Source of the DNA: Cochliopodium minus
Taxonomy: Eukaryota; Discosea; Himatismenida; Cochliopodiidae
Direction: 5' to 3'
Length of the DNA stretch: 38,599 nt
NCBI GenBank assembly: GCA_024220525.1
Contig: JAMYWO010000132.1
Span: forward strand, 21,026 to 59,624
The notes below the pieces were generated by a model, which was not told the origin of the DNA, searched no databases, and worked only from the letters and a program-made list of their open reading frames with translations. Made by a program: the position numbers and the translations under genes. Positions 1 through 10,859 of the stretch are shown here, piece by piece. The first letter of the stretch is position 1. Each line of letters opens with the position of its first letter.

Positions 1-66
1 AAATAAAAAATAAAAAATAAAAAATAAAAAATAAAAAATAAAAAATAAAAAATAAAAAATAAAAAA
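1..66. repeat. Heptanucleotide microsatellite (TAAAAAA)n
   Basis: About nine perfect copies of a 7-bp T+A6 unit open the window, directly beyond the stop codon of the F-box gene. The same unit on the other strand flanks the assembly gap at 27742-27853. Confidence 0.9.
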
Positions 67-80
67 TAATAAAAAAATTT

Positions 81-1144
81 TTACTTGAGAGTGTAATTAT
101 TATGACTGTTCAATGGGATAATGTCGCTAATGATTAAGAAACGGTTGATCTTTTGAGTCTTTTGGTTGTTTTTGATGTTGGCGAATTTTTCTGTGGAGAT
201 TAATAAAAAGTTAAAATTTAAAATAATCACAAAAAAATAAAAATGAAATAAAATTGATTTTAATCTTGATTGTTAAATAAAAAAACTGAAAAAAATATTA
301 AATAATAAAAAAATGTTAATTCATATTACATTCATTAAATACTTATTGTAATGATTCAATAAACAAAAAATTTTTGCCTTTATAAAAAAATTTCAAAAAA
401 AATAATTAAAAATAAAAACTCAATATAAAATTTAATATAAAAACTGTTGTAAGAAAATTTATTTAAATGTATAACTTATTAAAAACATTATTTTGAGATT
501 AAATTATTAATTTTTTAATCAAAAAAAGCTTGCTTTTGAAATAAAAAAAAAAATTTTTTTTATTTTTATTTTTTTTTTACCTGGACCATCTTCCAATGAT
601 GATGATGATGATGAAGAATCTATGTTGGAAAGAAGATACAATTTCCACGGATTATCGAAGAATTTCTCGCTGTATTCCAGAAATTCGATCACCTCTTTAT
701 CATCCAATGATCTCCTCAATTGAGACTTCCACAAATCTGTTGGTTTGCAAAGCTATAAATGAAAAAAATTGACATCATAAGAACACACAATAAATAAATA
801 TATTTTTTTAATTCAGCTGTATATAATCAAATACTATTTTCTACATGTTACATTAATTATATTATAGTAGTGTTATTTATTATTTTAAAATTGGGTGAAG
901 TAAAATAATAATATCAAAGAAAGAATATGACAGATATAAAAGGTATGAAGTCTATTGATTATAATTTTTTATCTTATTTTGGATGTTACTCGCATCTAAT
1001 TTAATTATTATGATGGGAAATATATTTTCTTACTGTATTGAAATTCCAATTGACACATGACATGGATCTCAGAGAATCACAATCAATGTATGAAATGATG
1101 ATCTTCCATATGTTATTTATAAGCTGTGGAACATTTGAAGACAT
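81..1144 (-). CDS. Small F-box protein (3 exons, 130 aa)
   Basis: Exons on the minus strand are 1144-1034, 752-581 and 190-81. Lengths 111+172+110 give 131 codons, and the phases match at both junctions (introns start GTAAGA and GTAAAA; acceptors end ATAG and CACAG). The N-terminal ~50 residues have the F-box pattern: VPQLINNIWKIIISYIDC, then LRSMSCVNWNFNT and, across the first intron, LCKPTDLWKSQL, which corresponds to the usual L..V..VN..W....LWK core. F-box proteins join Skp1/cullin ubiquitin ligases and bring substrates. Here only about 80 residues follow: a serine run (about residues 84-90) and a basic tail, with no recognisable substrate-binding repeats. The start is the only ATG, preceded by a poly-A stretch typical of starts here. 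The first intron (281 nt) and second intron (390 nt) are A/T-rich and hold nothing else I can see. F-box identity is from motif reading only; no homologue search was possible. Confidence 0.7.
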
Positions 1145-1248
1145 TTTTTTTTTTTATTTTTTATTTATTTTTAATTTAATTTATTTTAAATAGATTATTC
1201 AAAGCAAAATAATCAACTATTGTTTTTTTTTCTTTTTTTTTTTTTGAA

Positions 1249-2484
1249 TTATTTGTTTCTTTTGTAAGCTGGATGATCAGTAGATCTAACTTCAAGCTCC
1301 AAAGCCATCAACAAGTCTCCATTCCCATTAATCATTCTTTTAGTCCTAAACTGTTTTGCAGAAAATATACTTTGCCATCCACTGTTATCTTTGTCGTTGT
1401 GCTTTAAAAAAAAATTATTGTGAAAATTAAAAATAAATATTAATTTTTAAATCAAAAAAAATCAAAAAAATAAAAAAAATAAAAAAATAATTTAAAGTAC
1501 GTTGTGTTGAGTGTAAAGTTGATTTTTTTCTTCGAACATATGATAAGTTTTTTCAAATTGAAATGGTGAAAGGTAAATTGCCAAATGGGAGTCACGTTCA
1601 GGTGCTTTTTTGATATTTTCGTTGTCTCTTTTTTGAAAATTAAAATCATCCAAACAAAAAAAAAATTAAAAAATTTGAAAATACCTGAAATAAAAGAACT
1701 GAGATGGACCTGATTCAATTGTTGTTATCCCATTCTCTGTTATAGAATTTGCACCAAAAAACTTTGAAAACCATTCTCCTATTTTTTAAAAAATATTAAA
1801 AATAAAATATAAAAAATTAAAAATAATAAAAAATTAAATTAAAATAAATAAATAAAAAAAAAAAATAAAAAAAAAAATATGATAGAAAATAATTTTGCCA
1901 ATTTGTTTAGAATATCCAACACATGTTTCTTGTATTACAAAATAAATTCCACTTTCACGATTGATATCCTCTTTTGAGAAAACATGAAAGTTGGAAAGAG
2001 GAAGAGTGAAATCTAGATATCTTCCATTCACTATCGGATGTTTTTCGGAGATTTTGATTTTATTTTCCTCTATTCCGAGTTCTTCTTGAAGTTTTCTTGC
2101 AAAATTTTCTAATTTTTCGTTGATGATCAATCCTATTGTGCCATTGAATTGTTCAAGTTTTCCTCGAGGTGGAATATGAAATTGGCTTTCTTTTAATATT
2201 CAAATTTTAAATTTGAAATTTCTCTTTAATGAGTTTATGAATCAAAATATAATTTTTATTACCTCCAATATTGAACCAATAATTTCCGAATGGGGTTGTA
2301 TTTATATCTTCCATCGTCAAATTTAAAACTTAAAAATAAAATTTAGGAGGAGATTTAAAATATTTCATTTTTGGTTGTAAAATTTAATTTTACCATTAAT
2401 GAACAATTTGATGATATACTCTTTATCAGGTATATTCAAATTTATATGATCAAAAAACAAAATCCCTCTTTTCTCTTCCTCCAT
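1249..2484 (-). CDS. VOC (glyoxalase-fold) superfamily protein, copy A
   Basis: Six exons (2484-2394, 2328-2263, 2189-1899, 1778-1685, 1627-1501, 1401-1249) total 822 nt, 273 aa. The N-terminal half has FFDHINLNIPDK, then WFNIGESQFHIPPRG and a GTIGLII segment. The C-terminal half has GPSQFF, HLAIYLSPF and a terminal LEVRSTDHPAYKR. This is the layout of two-module VOC proteins with N.G.SQFHLP and HEVRS.THP.Y signatures (established family pattern, recognised by eye). VOC enzymes bind a metal ion in paired beta-alpha-beta-beta-beta modules; the substrate here cannot be read. Exon 3 ends at a GC rather than GT donor (1898-1897): the 120-nt intron contains no GT, and other donors give stops. A second, very similar gene lies immediately upstream. 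VOC fold is fairly sure; enzymatic role is unknown. Confidence 0.75.
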
Positions 2485-2635
2485 TTTTTTTTATTTTTTA
2501 TTTTTTATTTTTTATTTTTTTTTTTTTAATTTTTTAATTTTATATAATTATTTTTTGAAAAAATTAAAAACTCAACTCCATCTAAAAACCGATGTAACTA
2601 TGTGGATACTTTTCTTTTTTTTTTTTTCTTTTGAT

Positions 2636-3873
2636 TTATTTGTTTCTTTTGTAAGCTGGATGATCAGTCGATCTAACTTCAAGCTCCAAAGCCATCAACA
2701 AGTCTCCATTCTCGTTAATCATTCTTTTAGTCCTAAACTGTTTTGCAGAAAAAATACTTTGCCATCCACTGTTATTTTTGTCGTTGTGCTTTTTTTAATA
2801 AAATAATCAAAATTTTAATAACAAAAAATAAATAAATCAAAAAAACAATAATGAATAAATCAAAAAAAAAAAAATAAAAAAATAATTTAAAGTACATTGT
2901 GTTGAGTGTAAAGTTGATTTTTTTCTTCGAACATATGATAAGTTTTTTCGAATTGAAAAGGTGTAAGGTATATTGCCAAATGAAAATCGTGTTCAGGTGC
3001 TTTTTTGATATTTTCGTTGTCTCTTTTTTGAAAATTAAAATCATCCAAACAAAAAATTAAAAATTTTGAAAATACCTAAAATAAAAGAACTGAGATGGAC
3101 CTGATTCAATTGTTGTTATCCCATTCTCTGTTATAGAATTTGCACCAAAAAACTTTGAAAACCATTCTCCTATTTTTTAAAAAATATTAAAAATAAAATA
3201 TAAAAAATTAAAAATAATAAAAAATTAAATTAAAATAAATAAATAAAAAAAAAAAATAAAAAAAAAAATATGATAGAAAATAATTTTGCCAATTTGTTTA
3301 GAATATCCAACACATGTTTCTTGTATTACAAAATAAATTCCACTTTCACGATTGATATCCTCTTTTGAGAAAACATGAAAGTTGGAAAGAGGAAGAGTGA
3401 AATCTAGATATCTTCCATTCACTATCGGATGTTTTTCGGAGATTTTGATTTTATTTTCCTCTATTCCGAGTTCTTCTTGAAGTTTTCTTGCAAAATTTTC
3501 TAATTTTTCGTTGATGATCAATCCTATTGTGCCATTGAATTGTTGCAAAGTTCCTCTTGGTGGAATATGAAATTGGCTTTCTTTTAAATTTCGTTGAAAA
3601 TTTAAAAAAAAAAATTTAAAAAAAAATTTTATAAATTTTTATTACCTCCAATATTGAACCAATTATTATTGAGCGGTGTCAATTCATCCAATTCCAATTT
3701 AAAGACTATTCAAAAAAAAAAAAATATATATATATTTTGTTAAAAGATGTGAAAAGAAATAAATGAAAAGATGTGTTTTTACCATTCGTAAATAATTTGG
3801 TTATGAAATCTTTATCAGGTATATTCATATTGATATGATCAAAAAACAAGATTCCTCTTTTCTCTTCCTCCAT
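2636..3873 (-). CDS. VOC (glyoxalase-fold) superfamily protein, copy B
   Basis: Exons 3873-3783, 3705-3646, 3580-3290, 3169-3076, 3022-2896 and 2788-2636 total 816 nt, 271 aa, with the same intron positions and phases as copy A, including the GC donor (3289-3288). Exon 3 differs from copy A only at its very start, and exon 4 is essentially identical. Exon 1 and especially exon 2 differ (20 versus 22 codons for exon 2, largely different residues after the shared WFNIG). In exon 5 the residues RDS and LSP of copy A read HDF and LTP here. Both copies have intact frames, so both are probably functional. The differences cluster in the first 55 residues and near residue 190, which could alter substrate choice (inference). 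This gene starts 134 bp from the end of the collagen-like gene. Confidence 0.75.
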
Positions 3874-4007
3874 TTTTTTTTTATTTTTTTTATGATTGAT
3901 CACTTCAATAAATTTAAAAAATCAAATCTTGGAGATTAGAATTAAATAAAAAAGAAAATTAATTTTTAAATAGTTGTTTAATAGTTTCTCTTTCCCAAAA
4001 AAGGAAA

Positions 4008-7000
4008 TTAATTTGTTTTTAAACCATTCATAATCTTGTCATACAAAGTTCTCCCAAGAGACTTCTGTTGTTCTCTGAGCTCACTGATCTTTTTCTCTTC
4101 TTGCTTGATCCTCTCTTCTTGAGCCTTGATATATTGCTCTCTTTCTTTCTCTTGTTTGTCAAGACGTTCAATGAGTTCATCTTGTTGTTGATTGACATCT
4201 TCAACGGACTTTTCCTTGGATCTAAGACCATTAATAGCATTAAGATTTCTGTGAACAGTCTCTTCATCATTGTAAACATGAAGAACCGAACCAGGAGCTC
4301 CCATGTGACCAGAGCAACCAGCTTCACCCTTTTGTCCGTTATCTCCGCAAGCACCTTTAGTACCACCATGTCCCTTTTCACCACAAGCACCCTTGTCTCC
4401 ACAAGAACCTTTAGTACCAGCATGACCTTTATCACCTTTGGAACCTTGCTCTCCTTTGCATCCATTAGGACCTTGTTCTCCTTTGTTACCTTTATCACCA
4501 TCAGAACCAGGGCAACCATCAGCACCATTATCTCCCTTTTCTCCGTTAGCTCCCTTATCACCAGGAGCACCATCACAACCATTAGAACCATCATCTCCAT
4601 TAGCACCAGAAGAACCCTTATTTCCGTTGTAACCATTGTCACCCTTGTCTCCTTGAACTCCCTTCTCTCCATTATTACCAGAAGCTCCCTTGTTTCCATT
4701 AGCTCCGTTGTTACCGGTAGCTCCACAATCTCCCTTTTCACCATTAGCTCCTTTATTACCATTTTGACCAGGGGTACCAGCATAACCCTTATCTCCATCA
4801 GCACCAGTAGCTCCCTTTTGTCCGTTCTCTCCATCAGAACCAGCACAACCCTTTTCTCCTTGAGCTCCCTTCTCTCCGTTCTCTCCGTTCTCTCCATCAT
4901 AACCATCAGTACCGTTGTCTCCATTTACACCAGATGCACCTTTGTCTCCTTTAGATCCATCCTCTCCATCACATCCCATATCACCTTGATCTCCCTTGTT
5001 ACCAGCTGCACCTTTATTTCCGTTGGTTCCGTTCTCACCAGGAGCTCCATCACATCCGTCTTCTCCTGCACATCCCTTTTCTCCATTAGCTCCCTTGTTA
5101 CCATCACATCCCATATTTCCTTGTTCTCCACAGTCTCCCTTGGAACCAGCTGCTCCCTTTTCTCCATCACATCCGTTAGCACCAGATTCTCCTTTGTTAC
5201 CGTTTTCTCCATCTTCTCCATCACAACCCATATCACCTTGTTCTCCCTTATTACCAGCTGCTCCTTTGTTTCCATCTTTTCCATCACAACCCATATCACC
5301 TTGTTGTCCTTTGTGACCAGCTGCTCCCTTTTGTCCATCTTTTCCGTCACAACCCATATCACCTTGTTCTCCTTTGTTTCCGGGTGCTCCCTTTTCTCCG
5401 TTAGCTCCCTTGTTACCATCACAACCCATATCACCGTTAGCTCCCTTGTTACCAGATGCTCCTTTATTTCCGTTTTGTCCATTGGTTCCGTTATTTCCCT
5501 TCTCTCCAGCACATCCTTTTTCTCCATTAGTACCAGAAGCTCCCTTTTCTCCATTTTCTCCATTGCATCCTGCATATCCCTTTTCTCCAGAAGCTCCCTT
5601 GTTACCATTAGCTCCCTTGTTACCGTTATTTCCGTTTTGACCAGGGCAACCTTTGTCTCCATTTGCTCCGTTTGCTCCCTTGTTACCATTTTGCCCTTTG
5701 TTTCCGTTGTTACCGGATGCTCCCTTATAACCATCAGTACCACTATCTCCCTTTTCTCCATTGTTTCCGTTGGTACCAGATGCTCCTTTATTTCCAGATG
5801 CTCCCTTGTTACCATTAGCACCCTTGTTACCATTGTTTCCATTTTGACCAGGGCAACCTTTATCTCCGTTTGCTCCCTTTTCTCCGTCACAACCCATTGG
5901 ACCTTGATCACCTTTATCACCTTTATCTCCCTTAGGACCCTTGTTACCATTGTTTCCGTTTTGACCAGGGCAACCTTTATCTCCGTTTGCTCCGCTGTCT
6001 CCTTTTTCACCATCACATCCGTTTGCTCCATTTGCTCCTTTTTGTCCATCACAACCATTAGCACCATTTGCTCCTTTGTCTCCATTAGCACCCTTATTAC
6101 CGTTGCTTCCGTTTTGACCAGGGCAACCTTTATCTCCATTTTCTCCGTTTGCTCCCTTTTCTCCATCACACCCGTTCGCTCCATTTTGACCAGGTGTTCC
6201 AGCACAACCCTTATCTCCAGATGGTCCTTTATTTCCATCAGCACCATCACAACCCATATCACCTTGTTCTCCCTTGTTTCCGGATGCTCCCTTTTCTCCG
6301 TTAGCTCCCTTGTTTCCGTCACAACCCATATCACCATTAGCTCCCTTGTTACCAGAAGCTCCCTTTTGTCCATCACAACCATTAGCTCCGTTATCTCCCT
6401 TTTCTCCGTTGTTTCCGTTTTGACCAGGGCAACCTTTATCTCCATTTTCTCCATTAGCTCCCTTTTCTCCATCACATCCATTTGCTCCATTTGCTCCTTT
6501 TTGTCCGTCACAACCGTTTTCTCCTGATGCTCCTTTTTCTCCGTTAGCACCCTTGTTACCGTTGTTTCCGTTTTGACCAGGGCAACCTTTATCTCCATTA
6601 GCTCCGCTGTTTCCTTTTTCTCCATCACATCCATTACTTCCAGAAGCTCCCTTTTCACCATCACACCCATTATCTCCATTAGCTCCTTTGTTACCATTAG
6701 CACCCTTGTTACCATTATTTCCATTTTGACCATCACAACCATTAGCTCCATTTTCTCCTTTAGCTCCATTGCAACCCATTGGACCTTGATCACCTTTATC
6801 ACCTTTATCTCCCTTAGGACCCTTGTTACCGTTGTTTCCGTTTTGACCAGGGCAACCTTTATCTCCGTTTGCTCCGCTGTTTCCTTTTTCACCGTCACAA
6901 CCATTAGCACCGTTTGCTCCTTTTTGTCCATCACAACCATTAGCACCATTTGCTCCTTTGTTACCATTTGCTCCCTTGTTACCGTTGTTTCCGTTGTTAC

Positions 7001-8516
7001 CTGGTCTTCCTTTATCACCGCAATCTCCTTGTTCACCATTTGCTCCCTTGGATCCGTTTTGACCAGGAGTTCCGGCACATCCTTTGTTACCATTAGTTCC
7101 TTTTTGACCGTTAGCACCTTTGTTACCATTATCACCGCAATCTCCTTGTTCACCGTTTGCTCCTTTGTTACCGTTTGCTCCATTTGTTCCTTTTGATCCA
7201 GAAGCTCCTTTTTGACCATTAGTTCCTTTTTGGCCATTAGCACCTTTATTTCCGTTGGTTCCATTTTGACCTGGTACACCACAATCTCCTTCTACACCGT
7301 TGTCTCCTTTTTGTCCAGGAGTTCCGGCATTTCCTTTGTTACCACTTGCTCCTTTTTGACCATTAGTTCCACTTGCACCTTTTTGACCATTAGCTCCACA
7401 ATCCCCATTTGGTCCTTGTGCTCCTTTTTCTCCATCACATCCCTTTTGACCAGATGATCCTTTTTGGCCATTAGCTCCTTTGTTTCCATTAGATCCATTA
7501 GCTCCATTTGATCCTTTGTTTCCGTTTTCTCCAGTTTCTCCATCACATCCATTGGTTCCATTTGTTCCGTTATTTCCATTTGTTCCATTGTCTCCGATTG
7601 GTCCTTTGTTTCCTTTACATCCGTTAGCTCCATTAGCTCCTTTTGTTCCTTTATTTCCATTTGTTCCATTGGTTCCATTCTTTCCTTTGTATCCTTTATC
7701 TCCATTTTCTCCTTTATCTCCTTGTGGTCCTTTGTATCCGGAAGTACCGTTGGACCCATTTGTTCCGTTGGCACCTTTATCTCCGTTTGCTCCGTTAGCT
7801 CCTTTACATCCATTTGCCCCATTTTCTCCCTTTGTTCCTTTATTTCCATTTGTTCCATTGGTTCCATTTGCACCTTTACATCCATTATCTCCATTTTCTC
7901 CTTTATCTCCTTGTGGTCCTTTACATCCGTTTGCTCCGTTAGCACCTTTGTTACCATTTCCTCCTTTGTTTCCATTTGATCCTTTGTTTCCATTTGATCC
8001 GTCGCTACCTTTTCCTCCTTTGTTTCCATTAGCTCCTTTGTTTCCATTGTTTCCATTTTGACCAGCATTACCTTTTGGCCCAACACAACCTTTATCACCG
8101 GTGCATCCTTTTTCTCCTTTGGTTCCTACGTTTCCTTTTTCTCCTTTAGCACCATCGCAACCCATAGATCCTTCATATCCTTTGTTACCATTAGCACCTT
8201 TGTTTCCATTACTTCCATTGCTACCATATTGTCCTTTGTTACCATCAGCACCTTTATTTCCATTACTTCCATTTGTACCAGATGGACCCTTAATACCATT
8301 TGAACCTTTGATTCCTTTTTCTCCATCACATCCCATGGCCCCTTCTTGTCCTTTTTGACCATTGGGTCCTTTATTACCTTTGTCGCCATCACATCCCATG
8401 GCTCCTTCAGATCCCTTTAGACCCTTAGATCCTTTATCGCCTTTTTCACACGTTTGATTGGCTGATATCAGACCTATAAATATTGCAACTATTAGAACTA
8501 AAACAAGTGTTTTCAT
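4008..8516 (-). CDS. Secreted collagen-like protein, 1502 aa, Lys/Asn-rich and proline-poor
   Basis: Single uninterrupted exon. Residues 1-19 form a clear signal peptide ([19 protein letters not shown]), so the product is secreted or displayed at the surface. From about residue 26 to 1409 it consists of Gly-X-Y triplets (about 460). X is often Ala, Asp, Ser, Asn or Cys and Y is dominated by Lys and Asn; proline is scarce, with GCPGQNG the main recurring exception. Cys recurs through GCDG, GCPG and GCKG units, so disulfide cross-linking between chains is plausible. The last 93 residues are non-collagenous: a short [10 protein letters not shown] segment and then about 60 charged residues with heptad spacing, a likely trimerising coiled coil. 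Codon choice (GGT/GGA Gly, AAC/AAT Asn) and G+C content set it apart from flanking DNA. Long sub-repeats (e.g. the [13 protein letters not shown] type) show internal amplification. The ATG at 8516 is fixed by the signal peptide. Possible roles are extracellular matrix, cyst wall or adhesion; a viral or bacterial source cannot be excluded. Confidence 0.93.
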   Translation of the reverse strand: MKTLVLVLIVAIFIGLISANQTCEKGDKGSKGLKGSEGAMGCDGDKGNKGPNGQKGQEGAMGCDGEKGIKGSNGIKGPSGTNGSNGNKGADGNKGQYGSNGSNGNKGANGNKGYEGSMGCDGAKGEKGNVGTKGEKGCTGDKGCVGPKGNAGQNGNNGNKGANGNKGGKGSDGSNGNKGSNGNKGGNGNKGANGANGCKGPQGDKGENGDNGCKGANGTNGTNGNKGTKGENGANGCKGANGANGDKGANGTNGSNGTSGYKGPQGDKGENGDKGYKGKNGTNGTNGNKGTKGANGANGCKGNKGPIGDNGTNGNNGTNGTNGCDGETGENGNKGSNGANGSNGNKGANGQKGSSGQKGCDGEKGAQGPNGDCGANGQKGASGTNGQKGASGNKGNAGTPGQKGDNGVEGDCGVPGQNGTNGNKGANGQKGTNGQKGASGSKGTNGANGNKGANGEQGDCGDNGNKGANGQKGTNGNKGCAGTPGQNGSKGANGEQGDCGDKGRPGNNGNNGNKGANGNKGANGANGCDGQKGANGANGCDGEKGNSGANGDKGCPGQNGNNGNKGPKGDKGDKGDQGPMGCNGAKGENGANGCDGQNGNNGNKGANGNKGANGDNGCDGEKGASGSNGCDGEKGNSGANGDKGCPGQNGNNGNKGANGEKGASGENGCDGQKGANGANGCDGEKGANGENGDKGCPGQNGNNGEKGDNGANGCDGQKGASGNKGANGDMGCDGNKGANGEKGASGNKGEQGDMGCDGADGNKGPSGDKGCAGTPGQNGANGCDGEKGANGENGDKGCPGQNGSNGNKGANGDKGANGANGCDGQKGANGANGCDGEKGDSGANGDKGCPGQNGNNGNKGPKGDKGDKGDQGPMGCDGEKGANGDKGCPGQNGNNGNKGANGNKGASGNKGASGTNGNNGEKGDSGTDGYKGASGNNGNKGQNGNKGANGANGDKGCPGQNGNNGNKGANGNKGASGEKGYAGCNGENGEKGASGTNGEKGCAGEKGNNGTNGQNGNKGASGNKGANGDMGCDGNKGANGEKGAPGNKGEQGDMGCDGKDGQKGAAGHKGQQGDMGCDGKDGNKGAAGNKGEQGDMGCDGEDGENGNKGESGANGCDGEKGAAGSKGDCGEQGNMGCDGNKGANGEKGCAGEDGCDGAPGENGTNGNKGAAGNKGDQGDMGCDGEDGSKGDKGASGVNGDNGTDGYDGENGENGEKGAQGEKGCAGSDGENGQKGATGADGDKGYAGTPGQNGNKGANGEKGDCGATGNNGANGNKGASGNNGEKGVQGDKGDNGYNGNKGSSGANGDDGSNGCDGAPGDKGANGEKGDNGADGCPGSDGDKGNKGEQGPNGCKGEQGSKGDKGHAGTKGSCGDKGACGEKGHGGTKGACGDNGQKGEAGCSGHMGAPGSVLHVYNDEETVHRNLNAINGLRSKEKSVEDVNQQQDELIERLDKQEKEREQYIKAQEERIKQEEKKISELREQQKSLGRTLYDKIMNGLKTN

Positions 8517-8743
8517 TTTTTTTTGTTTTTGTTTTGTCAGAAAAATTTATTTATTTAAAAGATAATTTATTATTTGACGAATTTATCTTTACTTAAGGCT
8601 TTTGGAATTTTTGACTAATTGCTCCTTTTATCGATGAAAGTATAGTATTTTGGACCTATATCCTTGTTTTAAAAGGAATAACTTTTTTTTTGAATACCGA
8701 CATATGATATTTTCANAATTTATGATCCGAAAAATAAAAGTAT
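8517..8743. other. Intergenic region with one ambiguous base
   Basis: Upstream region of the collagen gene and downstream region of the RCC1 gene. It contains one N at 8716. The T-rich tract just above the collagen ATG (8517-8535) reads as a poly-A leader on the coding strand. No gene seen. Confidence 0.6.
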
Positions 8744-10307
8744 TCAAGAAGAAGAAAAAAAAAGGTAGTTACGTAGTATTGCGAAAGATGTATCTCTACT
8801 AATAGAGATGTATTTCCACTGAAAGTTCTTTTTGATTTCTTTATATTTCTCGGACTTTTTGATGATGGAAGCCTCCATCTTCTGAGCAGGATGCGACTTG
8901 TTGACTTCGTAGATTTTAGCGGAGAAACTCTTCTTCTTCCTCCAGGTTCCATTCTTTTGTTTATCATCGCCATCAGATGATGGAAAAGTAAGGATTCTCA
9001 AAAGTTTGGCGTTTTCTTCGGATTGTAAACCTAATTGGCCAAATTTATTTCCGCCCCACGAATAGATGAATCCCGATTTGGTTAATATCAAGAGATGATT
9101 CTCCCCAATCTCCACCTGTTTGATTGGAGAGTTGAATGCGATCGCAAAGGGTGATTGTTTGGTCTCAATCTCCCCGAATAATGTTCCCCAATAGAACAGA
9201 TGACCACTATCTATTATTTATTTATAAAAGATTAATGAAAGAGAAAATAAATTTATAATCTATTAGGTGATTATACAAATCTTTTTAAATTATAAATTTT
9301 ATTGTATGAAATCAGGATTAACACATATACTAAAAAAAAATTTATATTTTTATTAATACGATATTAAACATAGTAACTCCCATATTCCGGAAAAGAAAAA
9401 TATCGCGTATCATAATGAATTCCATTTATATTTGAAAGATGAGTAAAATAAATATCATATTATTAATAATATTTTGATATAAAATATTATTAAATTATAT
9501 ATTGTTTATATTCCAATATTAATTAAACAAGATTTCTTTATAAATCTTTTTTTTATTGTAACAATAAATCATCATACCCCATGCAACACCAGAATATCTT
9601 CCAGCAGAAATTCCTTCGATTTTGGATAAGATAGGAAATTCGGCATCCCTCTCGAACCAACCACTCTCGACATTGGATCTACCTAAACAACCATTCTCAT
9701 TTCTACCCCAAGTCATCACATTATTAGATTCGGTGAGGATGATGGTATGTGAATCACCAAGCTTGAAATCCTTCACCTTTTGATTATCCTCTTTCACAAG
9801 ACTCTTGGGATGCAATGCAGGCTTTAATTGAGGAGAATCATAGCCATTATTACCCCAAAATAAGAGCATTTTCTTATCAGTGAGACATCCACTCTGATCT
9901 GCAGATGCTACCACCTTTATAACCTTTGAAGTTGCCAACATCTGAATCTGTTTGGGCTTTTCAAGCGAGATTTCGTCACCATGCCCCAGTGCTCCCCCAG
10001 TTCCCTTTCCCATCGAATATACCTTGTTATCTTTGGTTAAGATCAATATGTGGGAATTACCCGTAGAGATCTCAATTACAGCAGACCTATTATTATATTT
10101 CAAATTTGAAACATTATTTTTTAAAATTCAATTTGATATTATTGTATTGTATAAGGCTTTGTATATTTTCTGTTTGAAAAAAAAAAAAAATTTTTATTTT
10201 TGAACTCACATGAACGTCAATATATCAAACTTTATCGTTGTTGTTTCTTCGATTTGTTGTCTACATATATCTATGGATTCATTTTCAATATCTTCTGTGG
10301 CATTCAT
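8744..10307 (-). CDS. RCC1-repeat beta-propeller protein
   Basis: Exons 10307-10210, 10086-9578 and 9210-8744 join in phase (98+509+467 nt, 357 aa). At least four RCC1 units are visible: GNSHILILTKDNKVYSMGKG, GDSHTIILTESNNVMTWGRN..GCLG, AGRYSGVAWDSGHLFYWGTL and GENHLLILTKSGFIYSWGGN.FGQLG. The third is created only by joining exons 2 and 3, which supports that junction. RCC1 repeats form seven-bladed propellers; this chain is short (a full propeller needs about 370-400 residues) and has a charged insert (about residues 285-335) after the fourth unit. Nothing shows whether it is a Ran exchange factor. The 3' end is uncertain: the frame stops at 8746-8744 after a final half-repeat ending SFAIL, but a GTAACT just before the stop could be a donor to a further exon. 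An in-frame AG directly precedes the chosen ATG, so an upstream exon is also possible. The 367-nt second intron looks empty. Confidence 0.75.
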
Positions 10308-10859
10308 CTGAATCCCAATAAATTTTTATACACTATTTTTTTTTTTTATTTTTTCATATTGATTGATAAAATTTAAACAGTCCACTTGATTAACCCTAAA
10401 TCTAGCTCGTATTTCGTTCTTTTCAAACAGTTTAATTGAGATTATGTTTTTTTTAAAAATCTCAACGAACAATATTAATATTTTTTTTAACTCCAATTTA
10501 ATGCTAAATATTACAAGCAAAATAAAACAATTTAGATTTTTTCATTTCAATTAAAAATCCTAACAAAGTACTTTGTTGAACAAATAATAATAAAAGAAAC
10601 TAAATTCGAATTAAAATATAATATAATAATTTTTATAAAGCGGAGTTCTCCAATTGTTCGAAGGAAAATTATTTGAAACTGCATTGGATTCAGCAAATCA
10701 AAAATTTGATCAATTTAATTAATTCTTTCGTCGGATTTTCCGAAAATGATGGATATATTCAAAAAAAAAGTGAATTTAAGCAAGGATAAACTTCCAAAGA
10801 TCAAAAGTTCGATAAAGGAAAAATTTTAATTACATGTTTATCATTAAAAAAAAAACGAG
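10308..10859. other. Intergenic region, no confident gene
   Basis: Lies between the 5' end of the RCC1 gene and the 3' end of the VID27-like gene. The stretch 10630-10830 is less A/T-biased than ordinary spacers here and is open in two plus-strand frames: 10609-10791 has no ATG, and 10746-10829 would encode a basic 27-aa peptide starting MMDIFKKKV. Either could be a decayed exon, a regulatory region or a small gene. A minus-strand open stretch at 10326-10520 might include an upstream exon of the RCC1 gene. I call none of them. Confidence 0.4.

Larger units (their letters stand above)
1249..3873. repeat. Tandem gene duplication with an identical internal block
   Basis: The two VOC genes form a direct duplication with a period of about 1391 bp. 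By eye, 1688-2153 and 3079-3544 (466 nt) are identical, including a 120-nt intron made almost only of A/T homopolymers. Sequence on both sides of the block differs by substitutions and indels. Confidence 0.85.

Noticed and set aside
2555-2806. Plus-strand 83-aa frame
   Set aside because: Antisense of exon 6 of the VOC copy B gene; the minus-strand reading ends in the conserved LEVRSTDHPAYKR tail.
4068-6527. Plus-strand open frame of 819 aa, and several other long frames across 4028-8392
   Set aside because: They are antisense or shifted shadows of the Gly-X-Y repeat: the restricted codon set leaves no stops in other frames. Their products are monotonous Ser/Thr/Ile or Pro/Leu repeats.
10609-10829. 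Plus-strand open frames including a 27-aa basic peptide
   Set aside because: No ATG in the longer frame, no recognisable motif, and no splice partner. Described as intergenic instead.
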